NCBI GenBank assembly: GCA_025267735.1
Contig: CM046311.1
Location: 30,981,399 to 31,045,398 of the forward strand
Direction: 5' to 3'
Source: Mactra quadrangularis
Taxonomy: Eukaryota; Mollusca; Bivalvia; Venerida; Mactridae
Length of the DNA: 64,000 bases
The position numbers and the translations under genes were made by a program. Of the stretch, positions 22,801 to 37,800 are shown piece after piece. The notes under the pieces were generated by a model, which was not told the DNA's origin, searched no databases, and was given only the letters and a program-made list of their open reading frames with translations. How positions within the stretch are numbered: the stretch's first letter is position 1; the number at the start of each line of letters is the position of its first letter.

Positions 22801-25800
22801 AATCACTATATGTTGTTACAAAATAGTCAGCACACAAAAATGACGATATTTTAATTAATCACTATATGTTGTTACAAAATAGTCAGCACACAAAAATGAC
22901 GATATTTTAATTAATCACTATATGTAGTTACAAAATAGTCAGCACACAAAAATGACGATATTTTAATTAATCACTATATGTTGTTACAAAATAGTCAGCA
23001 CACAATGACGATATTTTAATTAATCACTATATGTTGTTACAAAATAGTCAGCACATAAAAATACACACCAAGTTTATGTGACACCAAGTGCTTTTATTGC
23101 CGTCGGTTTATACTTTGATCGCAATAATGTTGTACGCAATTTTGATTTGAAACATCTTGGTATAAGAGTGTCATGCGCAAGGGAGCCGTAGCATGTGGAA
23201 CGTTGTGCTATTACATAAATAATTGCACTTATAACACAAGCATGGTATTGGCATTAACTATAAACTAGAATCCATGAAGTTCTATATATACGGACTTTGT
23301 CACAGTATCAATCAAAGCACAGAAGGCGCTAAATTTGTTTGGGTCTCGGAATATCAGAAAGGTGAAGGTTGTGTGGAAACAATGAGATATAAATGTAAAT
23401 GTAATATAGATGCTATAAATTCAAGAAACAATGACACAGGGTTATAAATTTATATTTTAATGAACTGAAAATAATGTATCATTTCAATATATTAAAACTT
23501 ATCTAAACATACAAAAAAGTATCCTATATCTAAACATGCAAAAAATAACATTATTATATCCACATATCTTACAACAAGTATAACAGTATATTTATATAAT
23601 ATGGTCAACATGTTTTTTTAAATAAGTCATATTATCACTGTCACAAACTGGTTTGTTATGTGAAATCAACTTTACATATATTTCTTGTTTATGATAATGT
23701 ATAATAAATATTCAATGAAATTTTATTTACAAACCTTCTTTTTTCATCTCCGTGGGTTGTTCTGTTGACTCCTCAGCGTGGTTTGATTACGTGACAAATT
23801 GAATTTGTTATATAAACTAACCCATAGAGGAACGCCTTTTAATTGAAGAGCTCAAAATTGACGTGCGTTTAATCAAAATTATTTCAATATATTACCAGAA
23901 ATTTGCGGAAATGTTACAGAATTGCACAATATTAGACATCTTCGACCAATCGGGAACTATATTTTCTTTCCTGAGCAGGTTTGAAAATTAATGCGCCTGT
24001 TATTTGACAATTAATATGGTTCCCTGTCCTATTATGGTTCGCAGGGGACCAGTCCATTTGACAATCTTCACGCATTGATCTCCCCTGAATTGTTCGGCGT
24101 TAATGCCAATGTAAAGGGAAGTAACCGCTTCAAAAAAGCGGACTACTTTCGGCATTTGCAATTAACAGCATTCGGGTCTGAAATTTCGCTACCATTATTT
24201 GTTTGGTCTGACGACCCAAACAAATAAAAAGGTGCTCCAGGAGAAGGATGACTATGTCCTCATAAACAGTACAATACATAGCACACAATGGTAAATGGTC
24301 ACTTACCTCAGACCAGTTCCCTGTTGACCAATAACCTGTACAGTTACTGGTATAACAAGCACTCATATATATTGGATGTTTCTCTTTACATTTCGATGCA
24401 TCAGTGACCTAAAATATAAAACAACAACACAAACTGTATACTAGTAGTTGTTTCTCAACTGTAAAAAAGTGAATAATTACACGGTGATTTTGTGTGTTAA
24501 AATGTTTGTTGTCTAATAATCGTGATATTGTGATAGCGTGTGGTCAGTCACCCTGAAATTATCCAAACTTAAAGTTAAGAGAAAATGGAGTATACTTATG
24601 TGAAATACATAATAGAAATTGTATGTTAAAAATAATTATTAATAGAAAAGAACAGAAAGCACTATGCTGGCAATAAAGGAAAGAATTAACACAATGCCAC
24701 ATTCTTGTCATTAAAATGAAGATACACCTCTTCAATTTTTGTGAAATTCTTCACATGGTCAGTAATAAGCACCAGAATGAGACCAGCACCGAAAGGCTAT
24801 TCATGAAATTAACCGAATATTTTTTTGTGTAAAATTAGGATAATCGTCGTATGTGAATTTGACAGAACACATGATTATGTTGAACATTGAATAAAAATTA
24901 GGAAAAGTTGAAACTTTGATTTGAGATTGGTATACTCAAATGAGAGATGTCTTACCACAGTGTGACCATTGACTTCCTCTACACACTTTACGTCACGTGT
25001 TTTTCTTCCAAATCCACAAGAAACAGAACAATTGGACCATTCTGATACACTCCATCTGAAGCACAAATACAACGGCATATCAGTAAGTGATATGACGAGT
25101 TAATGATGAAATTTTATGAAGTTAATCTTAACTATCCAAACCATGTTATTTTGTGCACATGCAGTATCTCCAAATATCGATGGGAACAAAAGAAAAAAGT
25201 CTACATAAGGGTTTTAGTGTAATTTACTTTGTCACTGCCATTATAAATTATATTATTTGCTGTATATGTTAAGTAAGCCATTTCTTAAGCTCAACAGCCC
25301 AGGCAAAAATACAGAATTCAAGATGGCCAGCAATATATAATGTACAATGGTGCCTTAAGTTTGACCTTTCACATTTGCATCTAAAAATTATCTACACATA
25401 TCTCCACGAAAATCACGCATATTCTTCTCTTCGGTAAGTAACGTATTCAAAATGAGCAATCGATTTACAGCATTGTAAACAGAAGTACATGTATGTTTAT
25501 TTGTTAAATTTTACGATTTCCTCTGATATTGGTATCGAGCGTTAATACTACATTTGTATTCAATGTAATGAATATTCTTGCACAAAGGTTAGATTGAGGT
25601 CAAGCTTTAGGCACTATACAATAAAAAGACCACACTGAAGAGTTCATGATTATGTTCAGAAACAAAACGTCATTATAGAAAACAAAGAATTTGAAAAGGC
25701 ATTAAACAGCAGTATCGCAAAGTTACCTAGGAGCGCATTTTTGTGTTGTACAAATTCGTGGTGTTAACGATGGTTTTTCTGCCAAGTCACAGTGATAATC

Positions 25801-28800
25801 ATCAACAGTATGAAAAGAATCATCTTTACATTCAACTTTGTCTTCTTTCTCACCTTTAAATAAATCAACAATTAAAACATTTAAAACAGCCGCCCGGCTA
25901 TCTCAGTTGGTATCACTCATGTCTACTGATCGAAGGGTCGTGGGTTCGGGCGGGCATATTTTCGTGGAGCTTGGTCATAAAATTCTTTTTACGGCCATTT
26001 TCCCTCCTACTAATGATTTTTAATTATGTAGGGCAGTACTGTTGTCAGTTACGCTTAGTAGTTGGTTAACAGCTAAATCCAGAGATTTAGCCTTTCCAGG
26101 AGGAGTGAGTAGGTTGACTGACCTCACCGCCGTTACATGACGTATACAATGTGTTGCTACGGCGTTAAACCCAACAAAATCAAACAAACAAAACATTCAA
26201 AACAAAAGCAGCGATCGTATCGCAGTGGTAAAGAGTGGGGTTTTCCATTTAGAGATCACAGGTTTGATCCCCGGCTACAACAGGTTTTATACCTGTATGA
26301 AAATTTTTATCTTTAATATTAACTTTCCTCCGTAAATAGATGAGTTATGGACTTTTTGTAAAAATACAACAAATGTATAGGCGACAGCATGCTGGTGACT
26401 TAAACTATCTATGAAATCTGAAAAAGTGAGTTGACGGCGGTACATAACCTTATAGAAGCATCAATAAGCGGATTAAAATACAAGCTAGGCAAAACTGTGA
26501 CAAAAATTCACCAAATTTATTAGCGAATATTTTAGTTGGAATGTTTTTGCTCAAGTTTATTATTTTTGTGAGTTACAAAAGCGTGTACAGGTCGTACTTT
26601 AGGTCATGCGTGTTTTTGTACTTTAAACAATGGTCTTGTCCGCTAAATAAGTGAATAAACTAATGCATGAACATCATTTTACTGATTTGAACAGACCAAA
26701 TAGTGTGTATGCACATAGAAAATTTTATATAAAATAATGTTTATGAAATAAGTGTAAACTAATAAAACTATAAAATTGTAAAAAATAATTCACCCCTAAA
26801 TATTGGTGTGTATAGTCCGATTTTATCCGGTGAGCCGTGACTGCACTTTTGTATTTATAGATTTTTGGAATATTCCTACAAAAAGGTAACACGGCTTATC
26901 AATTAACCAACTGATTACTGTCTTCATCATAATTATTCATGATTAATTTAAGTGACACAGTAGTCGTGACGGTAAGACACTTGGATTGATAGACATTGCT
27001 TTTGTTACACCGGGTTCAAATCCTGCTAAGTATCTTTTAATTCTTTTTTATTATTGATTTATTTATTTTTTGCCATCATGGAAACGTACGACTCGAAATC
27101 TCTGTGCAGCAAGAAGCTAAATGTATATAAAATAGAGCATGCATATTTGCTTGAGTTTATGCTTAGTTATTACTTCGATGTCATACACGAAACTGTCTTT
27201 ACCGTGTCTTACAGAAATGATTAAACATGCATTTTATAAGAAATAGAAGCCGAATGAGATGCATGTAACTTTGGCACATTCGTTCGATAGTATCCCAGTC
27301 TGATTTCGATTCAGCCACTGCATTTGAAGCTGAATGTATGATATAAATGTATTATTATTAGGTACAATGTAAATTGCTGGATATAAAAAAGAACCAAGGA
27401 AATAAAACAAATAGAAATAAAACAAATTCAAATTATATCACAACAATCATTATATGATACGGACAACTATGCATGAATTTAAGTATAAATTTAAAAAATA
27501 TGGAGGCGGTGACGTTCGAACCACTGCAGTAAAATTTATGCATTGGCCACAAGTTTCCAACTCGTTACCGACTGCGCTATTTTGAACAACGATTTTGAAT
27601 CATTATATCATGCATATATACTTAAGATATACCAGTTTGTATTGATTTTCAGTGTATAGTGAGTACAATAAAACCAAAACATGTTTTGGTAAACATTATA
27701 AGTGAGGCCATTCATTTCAGGGGTAGGCAGTATTGAAAATAAAATTTGTGTAATTTATTTTAACAAAATATGCATGGTTGATAAACCACCACCACTTGGT
27801 AAATCATGCTTGTTATGGTAGAACTATTTCCATTACACCAACAACTAAGACACAAGTAAAACATATCACAATAGTTTATTTTTAAGTCATCCTGGGCATC
27901 CCTCGTCGTGGGTTAGTCCATTGTATTTTTATTATAAACAGTGTTTTGTTTTTTTGTTCGAACTATATTATTGTTCGTTTTTTCTCAACTGTCAAAACAT
28001 GAATTATTTCACGGTGAATGCGTTCGAAAGTGTGTATTATGATTGAGTAAAGCTTCTTATGCTGTATGATATGTTTTAGTCAAGATATATTTAATAGCAA
28101 TTAGGCTGCCAGTAAAAAAAACAATGCATTCAGTCACCGTGAAACTATTCAAGCTTTGATAGTTGAGAAAAAAACGGACAATATTTACTGGTTATACCTA
28201 TCGCCATGGTTATGATTAGACTCATCCAACCTGTCACGGCTCACCGAATAAAATCGGACTATAATGTATCAATTTGTCACAGTTTAATTTACACATGCTA
28301 TACAAACAAACGATACCATAGGAAAAGGAAACATTTTACAAGCAGACATTTGAGAGTAAAAGAATTATGAACAAACCAATGACTAAGGAACAATAAATAC
28401 ATGTAAACACACAGACGCATCAATGATATATATAAAAAAAGTTCTATTACATTAACCTGTCACAACTTAAATAATTACACGGTCACTGAATCTGTTATTT
28501 TTAACCCCTTTCGATCTTGTTATTACCCTGATATTCAAAATCGTCGCATATATAGTTAAATTATCAATAATTAATATGAATTGGTGGCTCAATGGTTAAA
28601 AAGAGATTAAATAACAACACATTCAGTGACCGTTTAATTATTCAAGTTGTGACAGGTTAATGTAACAGAACTATAACAAAGTAGTGAAATAATAAATACA
28701 AAACCTGATCCACAAGAGACAGGACAACCAAGTGTAGGTATTGAAGCCCAGGCATACATCATTCTAAGATTGGATTTATCTCTGTAATAGGAGTAACTCA

Positions 28801-31800
28801 CGTAAGGATCAACTCCTAGATATTGCATACTGTAATTTCTGTATACCTGAATCAATGATAAAAAAACGTGTACAACTATAATGGGTTTAACGCCGTGTCA
28901 ACATAATGCTAAACAACATATAGCATAAATACGTATTTTTACGACTTCCAGCTCACCTTACCTGACTTTCCTGATCCCTTGTCTATAAACAGTACTCACC
29001 TACCCTTCAACAAGGTCGGAAACTTTTCAATATACCGTATTATTGGAGGAAAATCGATATTATTGTCAAATTTTCATGAAAGAGTAAAACCTCCAAAGTT
29101 GGGCACCCGTATCCCCTACGGGAAACTGGCTTCGAAATTCCAAGAGCGCGACTAAATGCGCTACCGATCCGGATTACAAACATAATTCGTACGTGACAAA
29201 CCATTCGAGAAAGCCAAGTATTTGACCCCTCCAAATTTGTCATTCTGCGGCTATTAGTTGATACAATCTTTCAAATTGTTAACTTAAAAAAAACCAAAGG
29301 GCCATGATGACCCTTGATCGCGCGCATGAGTACAACTGCAGTCCAAAAAAGGAAATTCTATTTTTAGTAACAGTGACCTTAACCTTGAACCTACAGGCAG
29401 GGTATTGTATGTGACACGTCCCTTTGTCATGGTAAAGATTTGTGTATATCTATTTTGAAATCCCTCCATTCATAGGGAAGTAACAGCCAATACAATTTTC
29501 ACTGCATTATACGCTGGTCAAGTTCATGCCATTCACTGTATATCTACATGTACACATAACAATGCAAACATATAAATGTACTAACACGTAATGTTTTTTA
29601 AAAGATTTTTGTCTATTTACCTTCAGAAAACTGAAGAGAAAATAGGGACAGAAAAAAAGAACCAAGGAAAACTCATGAAGATGAGTTTTCGAATAGGTAA
29701 AACATTAGCTGAAAAAATCGTAAAAATATGAGCTTACCTGTATGACTAAATCTACAGGTGTCTTGTCACGTATTTCTAGTTTTTCTGGTACCGTGGTATA
29801 ATCTAGAAGAACCCCCGAAACTGATATACTCCTCGAATTATCCTTAACCCCATTGGCATTCAGCACTCTTGCTCCATTTATTACAACACCTGAAATTTTT
29901 ATATTTTATCAAAAATAAATATAAGTACTTCCATTAGAATTCAATATACCACTTTAACTTAAAACAACACCTTAAATGTTTGCTGAAATACATAAAGACA
30001 TTATTTACCTTGTTACTTGGGTTTTCCCATGTTTAGTGGCGGACTGTGGCAAATCCTTATAAAATTTGTCGCTGAGGTGAGCAATATGATTTGTGCAATC
30101 AATCTAATTAAAACCCGATCTAAAAATTTCCGCTCGCCTACTCGCTAATTAAGATCTGGCCTTTTTCAAACGAGGGTCACGTTCAGATGACCTTTTCTTA
30201 CCATAATATTAATGACGAAATTGTTATGATACGTAACTTGTTTACATCGTCTACGTCACGCAATTTGAAATGAGCCGTCCAATTGCAGACTGTGAGTAAT
30301 ACCGCTGTTAAATTAGCATGCAAACTTTTGTCTAAAAATAAGAATTATGAAATCAAAATGTTATTAATAGTGTTTCGTCTAGATGAAAGCTACGCATTGA
30401 TAAGTCGACATAAAGGTCATCTCGACGTGACCCTCCATTGAGATAGTAGAGATTCTTTACGACAATGCTCTACTGGATTTCTGTTTACGGAGATTGGTGT
30501 GCAATGGAAGGGATAATTACCACTGCAGGTAATGTTACACGTTAACAAGCAGACGACAAGAAGTATGTGTAGGCCTATATCTTATCTGGCTTATGTTAGA
30601 TAAAGTAAGGACCCTAAGTCCATGGGTAAAGATCCATTGTATCACACCAATTCCGTTTGTTATAAAGTCATATATTCCACCAAATCCTCATGTCTGACAG
30701 CACTATTAGCACTTTGATTTGTCTTCCTATCACACACTATGTACGATATGACTTACTTTCTATGACCATTCTCCTTTTTGCTAATATAGAGTGGCAAGTT
30801 CGAGTAATGTTTCCGACAATTGTTTTTTTTATTTGAGAAAGACGGGAGTTGATTTGGGTAAATTCTAAATCATTTTCCGCTTAATATGACCCTGCCGGTT
30901 AAAACGAGTAAACAAAGAACTTACAAAGCGAAACAAACCCTAAGCACCTTTAAATGAACCCAAAACTGAGCTTTTTTATTGGATTTAACGCCGTATCAAC
31001 ACATTTTAGGTCATTTCACGGCGTCCAGCGCACCTAACCTTGCTTTCCTGGACCTTTATCTATAACCAGTACTCACCTACCCTTCCACAAGGCCGAATTC
31101 TTCTCCATATTATCTAATCAATGGAGGAAAATTGACATTATTGTCTAATTTTCATGGAAGGGTATAACCTCCCCGGGTGGGATTCGAACCCGTATCCCCC
31201 TCGGGACACGAGATTCCGAATCCCGGCGCTACCGATTGCGCTATCGACCCGGGTTCCAAAACTGATTAATCAAACCCTTACAAATACATACAATGAATAT
31301 GATTGAGATTTACTTACTAATAAAACAGTAAACATTCCTTTGTCTGACGACTATATTGAAACTCCCCTTTGGTATCGTAACCACGTTTACGTATGCTGTA
31401 AAATAAATATATCAAAATAAGCCGTTCATATTACATAACTTTATTGAAGTTTCAATTAAATCTTTTTATCATTACCACAGAGAGTCACCAAATGGTTTTA
31501 TTTATAATTAAACATTAAGAAAACTTAAAATGAAAGTCAATACTTAAACTTTATTTTAAAACAAAATGAGACTACATTGTATTTGTATATCCGAATGTCT
31601 GATCCGGATATCGGATAATGATTTCGGCTCCGCTTGACATCATTACCAATTAAGTCAAAAATTTCATGTTTTGAAACTCAGGTCATACTAATGCTAAGTT
31701 TATAATCATTCTAAGCCGAGACACGAGAATGCCTAATCAGATAAAATGTTCACTTGTTTGATTGTTTGTTTGTCGAGTTTAACGCCGTAGCAACACATTA

Positions 31801-34800
31801 TATACGTCATATAACGGCGGTCAGTCAACCTGCTCACTCCTCCTGGAAAGGTTAAACCTCTGGATTTAGCTGTTAACCAACTACTAAGCATACTTTCGTC
31901 AGTAACTGACAACTGCCATACATAATTAAAAATCATTGGTAGGAGGGAGAATGGCCGTAGAAATAATTTCATGACCAAGCTCCACAAATAATGCCCCACC
32001 CAGGAATCGAACCTACGATCCCTCGATCAGTAGACTTGCATGCTTCCAACTGAGCAAGCGGGCGGCCAAAAGGTTCATCTCGCTAACATCCAAAACCATA
32101 TACCACCTACTTTTATAAACTCCTTTGTCATCATAAACTCCACTATTTACTTCACATGTTGATCCATCCCCATTACATACACCACAATCATCGTACCTTA
32201 ACGTTGATTCTGATATACCATCACATCCAAAATGCTATAAATAGAATATTTACGTATTAGAAATCACGCATCCAAAATGCAATAAATAGAATATTTACGT
32301 AAGACATCAAACATCCAAAATGCTATAAATAGAATATTTACGTAAGAAATCACACATCCAAAATGCTATAAATAGAATATTTACGTAAGAAATCACACAT
32401 CCAAAATGCTATAAATAGAATATTTACATATAAGAAATCATACATCCAAAATGTTATAAATAGAATATTTACATATAAGAAATCATGCATCCAAAATGCT
32501 ATAAATAGAATATTTACATATAAGAAATCACACTTCCAAAATGCTAAAAATAGAATATTTACATATAAGAAATCACACTTACAAAATGCTAAAAATAGAA
32601 TATTTACATATAAGAAATAACACATCCAAAATGCTTAAACTAGAATATTTACATATAAGAAATCACACATCCAAAATGCTAAAAAAATGAATATTAATGC
32701 CAGTGATTATTGCCTCAAAGGAGCCGAGATTAGGCATTTTTCATACGGAAACCTTTCACAAAAAACATGACCATAAATCCAACCATTTATTTAGAGTAAA
32801 AAAGTCTAAATACATGTAATGGCAACCAGTCAATTGCCGTTTCTGATTGTGGATGGGTCAGAAACATAAATGTGTGTTTTTGCAAATAATTTCAACGATA
32901 GTAATGGGTTTGGAAAACATTAATTTGATATTAAGCATACATAATCCTTCAAATATACTATTCATTTAGCTATCAAAATCCTATTTGAAACAGATAAAAA
33001 GATCTTTTCACAAAATTTATGAATATTCTGTTTCTTTTATAAGTTATATGCTTTGTTTAAGGTATTCTACAAAAATACAAATTTTCTTTCATGCTTTACG
33101 GAGAAATGCTGTGTTTTCGATGAAAACATACGATGAAAATATCGTTTTATATTTTCACTACGATGAAAATACAAAAAAAATGACAGACTACTTTTGTCAA
33201 GGGAAACAGAAAAACCAGAGCTATTTTCAACACCATGTAGTAAGTTCAATGGTGACTAAAAGGCATCACTTGATGCTAACCAGGAGATGGTATCAACAAA
33301 TCCATCTTAGCCAATTGCTAACTGACTTTTAAAAACAAAACCTACAAGTTCAGCTTTAAACAATCACGTGACTGCATATAAAGGAGATTTTTCTTCTGGG
33401 CTCAAAGGCGAGAGTTTCGTACTTTAAATGACTAGTAAAAATGAAATAATGCATAAAGTAGTCTAATACAGTTTTTTACAAAGAATTTTACAGAACTATA
33501 AATAAATCATCAAATATTTACATATTTTTCATTATGTATATTTGATGATTAAATAAAACCCCCCAGATGTATGGACCTTTTTAAGCCTACGCTTAATGTA
33601 ATGCGACGTTGAGGCACCCGACAGGGAGGAGGTGCGATAGAGGGAAAGCATATAACAGACTTTAGCAAACAAATAACACTATTTTGAAGCATATAATAAA
33701 CAGAAAATTGGTTTATTTCTTAGTAGGATCGATTTTCATTTCACTCGTGAGCTAAGGATGATATACTATCACTCGTGGCAACGACACTCATGAAAATATT
33801 GCACTCGTGAAATAAATGACGATCTTACACCGAAATAAACAAATAACCTGTAAATATCTAATTATAATTTACTCTGCATTCTCCCTGCACACATCGACTG
33901 TATCCGTAATTCTTGTTGTCATCTAACTTACATTCAGTACCATCTTGGTACTTTCTTCTTGTAGTCACAACATACAGACAAGACTCTTTTCCTGTAAGAG
34001 AATATCAACCGAAGTCTCAATTTCTATTTTCACTAATAGAACATAAGGAAGCCATCGAACGTTGTTTGTTATAGTGCGTAAAGTTTAACCCCGATCTGAC
34101 CTTTCACATTTGCATCTAATAATTATCTACACAGATCCCGACGAATATTAGTGACAGGCCAATACTACACTTCGGCTAGTATAGTCCAACAGAATTAACC
34201 TGAGCTTGACCTTTATGTAAGAATATATTGAACTCAGTATTTACTGTCTATTTTTGTCTTCGTTTGTAAATCTCGCTTTATCGGAAGCTTTCGGCAAAAT
34301 ACACGTACTGAACAACAAATGTTTTTGTCATAAGAATAAACACTTTGAAACAGTGCCATAATGTTTTGTTCCCCAAAAACTAATGTGTGCAAAATAATAA
34401 GTACAATGCATCACGCTACTTTTAATAAATTGAAACAGGAAGTAAATGTGGCAAGGATTCCGTACAAATTTCGCCCAAATTGACTTTCAGCGCCTAATGC
34501 AACAGTTATTTTTCCTGACAGAAACGGGGCGTAATATTTATACGAGCAGAAATTATTTCGTACAGGATTTAGTCCCGACACGGAAACTTAGAGGAAATTA
34601 ACAATGCATTTGCAATAAATGATTTATTTTTTTAGAAACAATAATGTTAACAAACTTGGTTTTACCAGGGTAGTTGTAACAATATGCATTATTATTTGGT
34701 CCAGTGTCATTACATTGTTGCTCTCTGTCATTCACATAGGGTTTACATGCCTTAAATAAAACATATACTATTATTAATATTAAATTATTATACACCATCA

Positions 34801-37800
34801 TATAGTATATCATTTGTTCATGTATAGCACACTATTCACATTGAAAACATGTTCAAAAGCGCTTCATATTGCCTCATCGTGTCATTCAAGCGCATTTCAC
34901 ATTCCATAAATAAAACAAATAAATGCATCAGAGAATTTTGGTAACCATTAATGATAAAATATGTCTTGGTTGATTGTAATGATATTATTACATACTTAGA
35001 CATTACCTTTTCAATAGGAAATGGCAAATATGAAATCAGCCGCAAATAAGGTGGTCAACCATAATTAATGTTAGTATTTAAGTTCCAAAGTATCAAGCTA
35101 CACGTATAATGTCTTAAATCAAGCGACCAAGACACATTAAAGCTAATTAATGTTCAATTGATTATGAGAAGAATATTGTTTTGATATATCTACAAAGGGA
35201 CCATAGACACTGAATTGTTCTCAAGATAATCATTACTGAAAAAGTATCACAAGTATTAAGAAGAAGCATACACTAAATCTTCTGAATATCTTATCATGAA
35301 GTACCATTTTCATTGTTCTTAAATATGTGATTATATTTAACCTGTGATATTTTTATTTAATTTTTACGTCTTACTTATATGACAGCCATTACTATTAATA
35401 ACCATTTAACTCCAAACTTAGTGATATTTTTTAAGAAGCTTATATGATAATTTTCTTTATGTTTTCTTTAAATTCAAGGTAAACTCTCTATGTCACACTC
35501 ATCTAGTAGGACCACATTGGATATAAGAGTTCGTTCTTTTTTGTGCTATCCTTGAATAATTGTGGCTTGACATACATGTAGTATAATTAAAGAACCCGGG
35601 TCGATAGCGCAGTTGGTAGCGCACCGGGATTTGGAATCTCGTGCCCGAGGGGTGCGGGTTCGAATCCCACCAATGGGATGTTATACCCTTCCATTAAAAG
35701 TTGACAATAATGTTGATTTTCCTCCAATGATTAGATAATATTGAGAAGTTTCTGGCCTTGTTGAAGGGTAGGTGAGTACTGGTTATAGACAATGGTCCTG
35801 GAAAGCTAGGTTAGGTGCGCTGGACGCCGTACAATGACCTAAATTGTGTTGATACGGCGTTAACTCCAATTAAGTAGTATAATTAAAATTAAATCAAAAT
35901 ATTTCCATAAACATTTTTATAGCCATATCTTATTATTTTTAATTACACAAAATTTACATTATCAAATGTAAATTGTTTGAGTGTTATTCATCATTGCTAT
36001 GTTGTATTCCATGTACAAGCCCTTTTATTCAGAATAAACTATATATATAACGTTGTGTTTAGTCTTTGGACTTGTTGTCACATTTGTACACAAAGCTTTG
36101 AAACAAAGTATTTATCTTGGAACCTCAAAGAAGTTTGCTTCAAGAAACATACAAATCTTGTAAACTCAATCAGTAGCCTTTCCATCTACCATTCAAGTGG
36201 CCTCGAGTTCGATTACGGGACGGGACCTTTATACCTCCGTCTATTTTGGTTGAAAAAAATTCTGCAACAAATACCTCGCCCATCACAGTAGCAAAGATAA
36301 CAATTTCTAACTGCTGGCAAGAATGCGTGCTTAATATCAGATTAGAATATTAGACCCAGAGATCCAAGACACACTTGGGGCTGTAAGTAGGATGACTTAC
36401 CGCTGCAGTTTGTCTAAAAATGAAATGCTGCCTTAAGCACTAATTTTACATTGTTTAAAAAACATTAAAAATAACAGATAAAATAAACAAATGCAAATCT
36501 CTAACTTACCGCAAGGTTACAAAGCTGAGCACTAGTTGAAATACCAACGCAATCTTTTCCACCAAACTGTGGTCTGTAAAAGTTTGATTCATTATAATGA
36601 CAAATAATTCATATTACATCGAGTATTTATTAAACACAGCACCAATGATGTCGTTTTTATAAAAGGATTTAAGACTGTTTTGTTGTTGGGTTTAACGCCG
36701 CAGCAACATATAACGGTGGTCAGTCCACCTACTCACTCCTCCTGGAAAGGCTAAATATCTGGAATTAGCTGACTACATGCACTTTAATTCCTGAGAGCTT
36801 TGAAAAATGTTCTAAGGGTTCTTAAAAAGACAAATTAATTTATAAAGTAGCTCTCATTAAGTTATTAAAGATGAAATGTGCACAAGATAAAGAACGTTAA
36901 CTCTTTGTAGGGATATTAACACGTACTGAGAGTATGACGTCACGTAATGAATATGCTAAATAGTTCTTGTCATTCTGTAAACACATTTTTGTATGTTACA
37001 TATAACTGAATCGTGTATTTTAAATTAAAGGCTGAAAATGAGACAAGTATCATCACCTAAAGGATCGTTGATTTTCTTACTTCAACACCGGTTCAATCAT
37101 TTTGTTTGGTCATGTTACGCAAAGGTAATTTCAAAGTGGCGTTTAAAAATTGAGGGTTGACTGCAAGACTATAGTATAGTAACTCGCTCTTCAACGCAAT
37201 GCATTTACTACAGTCTTGCGAGCAACCATCGATATATATACGTCATTTTGGTACTACCTTTGTGTAACATGACCAAACAAAATGGTTTGACAGGTGTTGA
37301 AGTCGAGGAGTTCCGAATTAGACGTTTTTAAAAAATGAATGTGTAACAACTAAAGAACGACAACTCTTGGTAGGGATAGAACACGTACAGTGGGTTGTTA
37401 CATTTACGTTTTCTCATTGTAATACCACCATTACAAGATCTACTACATGGAGTAAATTTACTCCATTCACTCCAAGCACCATCTATTCTTGGTAAACCAG
37501 CATGCTCTATTCCTATAGGGACACACCGTCCACCCATACACATCTGAAAATTATATGAAAAGAAAGGGAGGTAACACAAGATCCTTTTGGATAAAGGGAG
37601 ATGATTCTATCTAAATTTTGTTCTGAACTTTGAATGACGTCTTTTCAGTTTTCTAGTATAGTTAAATGTTATTGTACTCCATAATTTTCATTGTTTGATC
37701 CACTTTTAAAGGTACATGTAATAAGTCGTTACCTCATCCAGGTAAGTCATGTTTATTAGTATAAACACAAATTATTTCCTAAAATGCATAAATTATAATT

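Larger units (their letters stand above)
26811..28263. mobile_element. 1.45-kb TIR element with nested insertions
   Basis: Terminal repeats of 31 bp: TATAGTCCGATTTTATCCGG at the left and CCGAATAAAATCGGACTATA at the right. Inside are two tRNA-like stretches (about 26945-27020 and 27505-27590), a complete family-6 MITE and a family-1 MITE. No transposase frame. Intronic (exon 21 to 20 interval). Confidence 0.8.

Noticed and set aside
21023..23056. CRISPR-like array
   Set aside because: The units are contiguous without unique spacers, and the context is an animal intron.
26945..27020. tRNA gene within the composite element
   Set aside because: tRNA-like boxes (GACGGTAAGACAC, GGGTTCAAATCC) but no convincing cloverleaf; more likely a SINE head.
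32350..32625. 91-codon repetitive - strand frame
   Set aside because: A by-product of the 43-46 bp array, where some units happen to lack stops.
35594..35670. tRNA gene
   Set aside because: A and B boxes are present, but the sequence continues into a SINE body and tail shared with other copies, and no proper acceptor stem closes.
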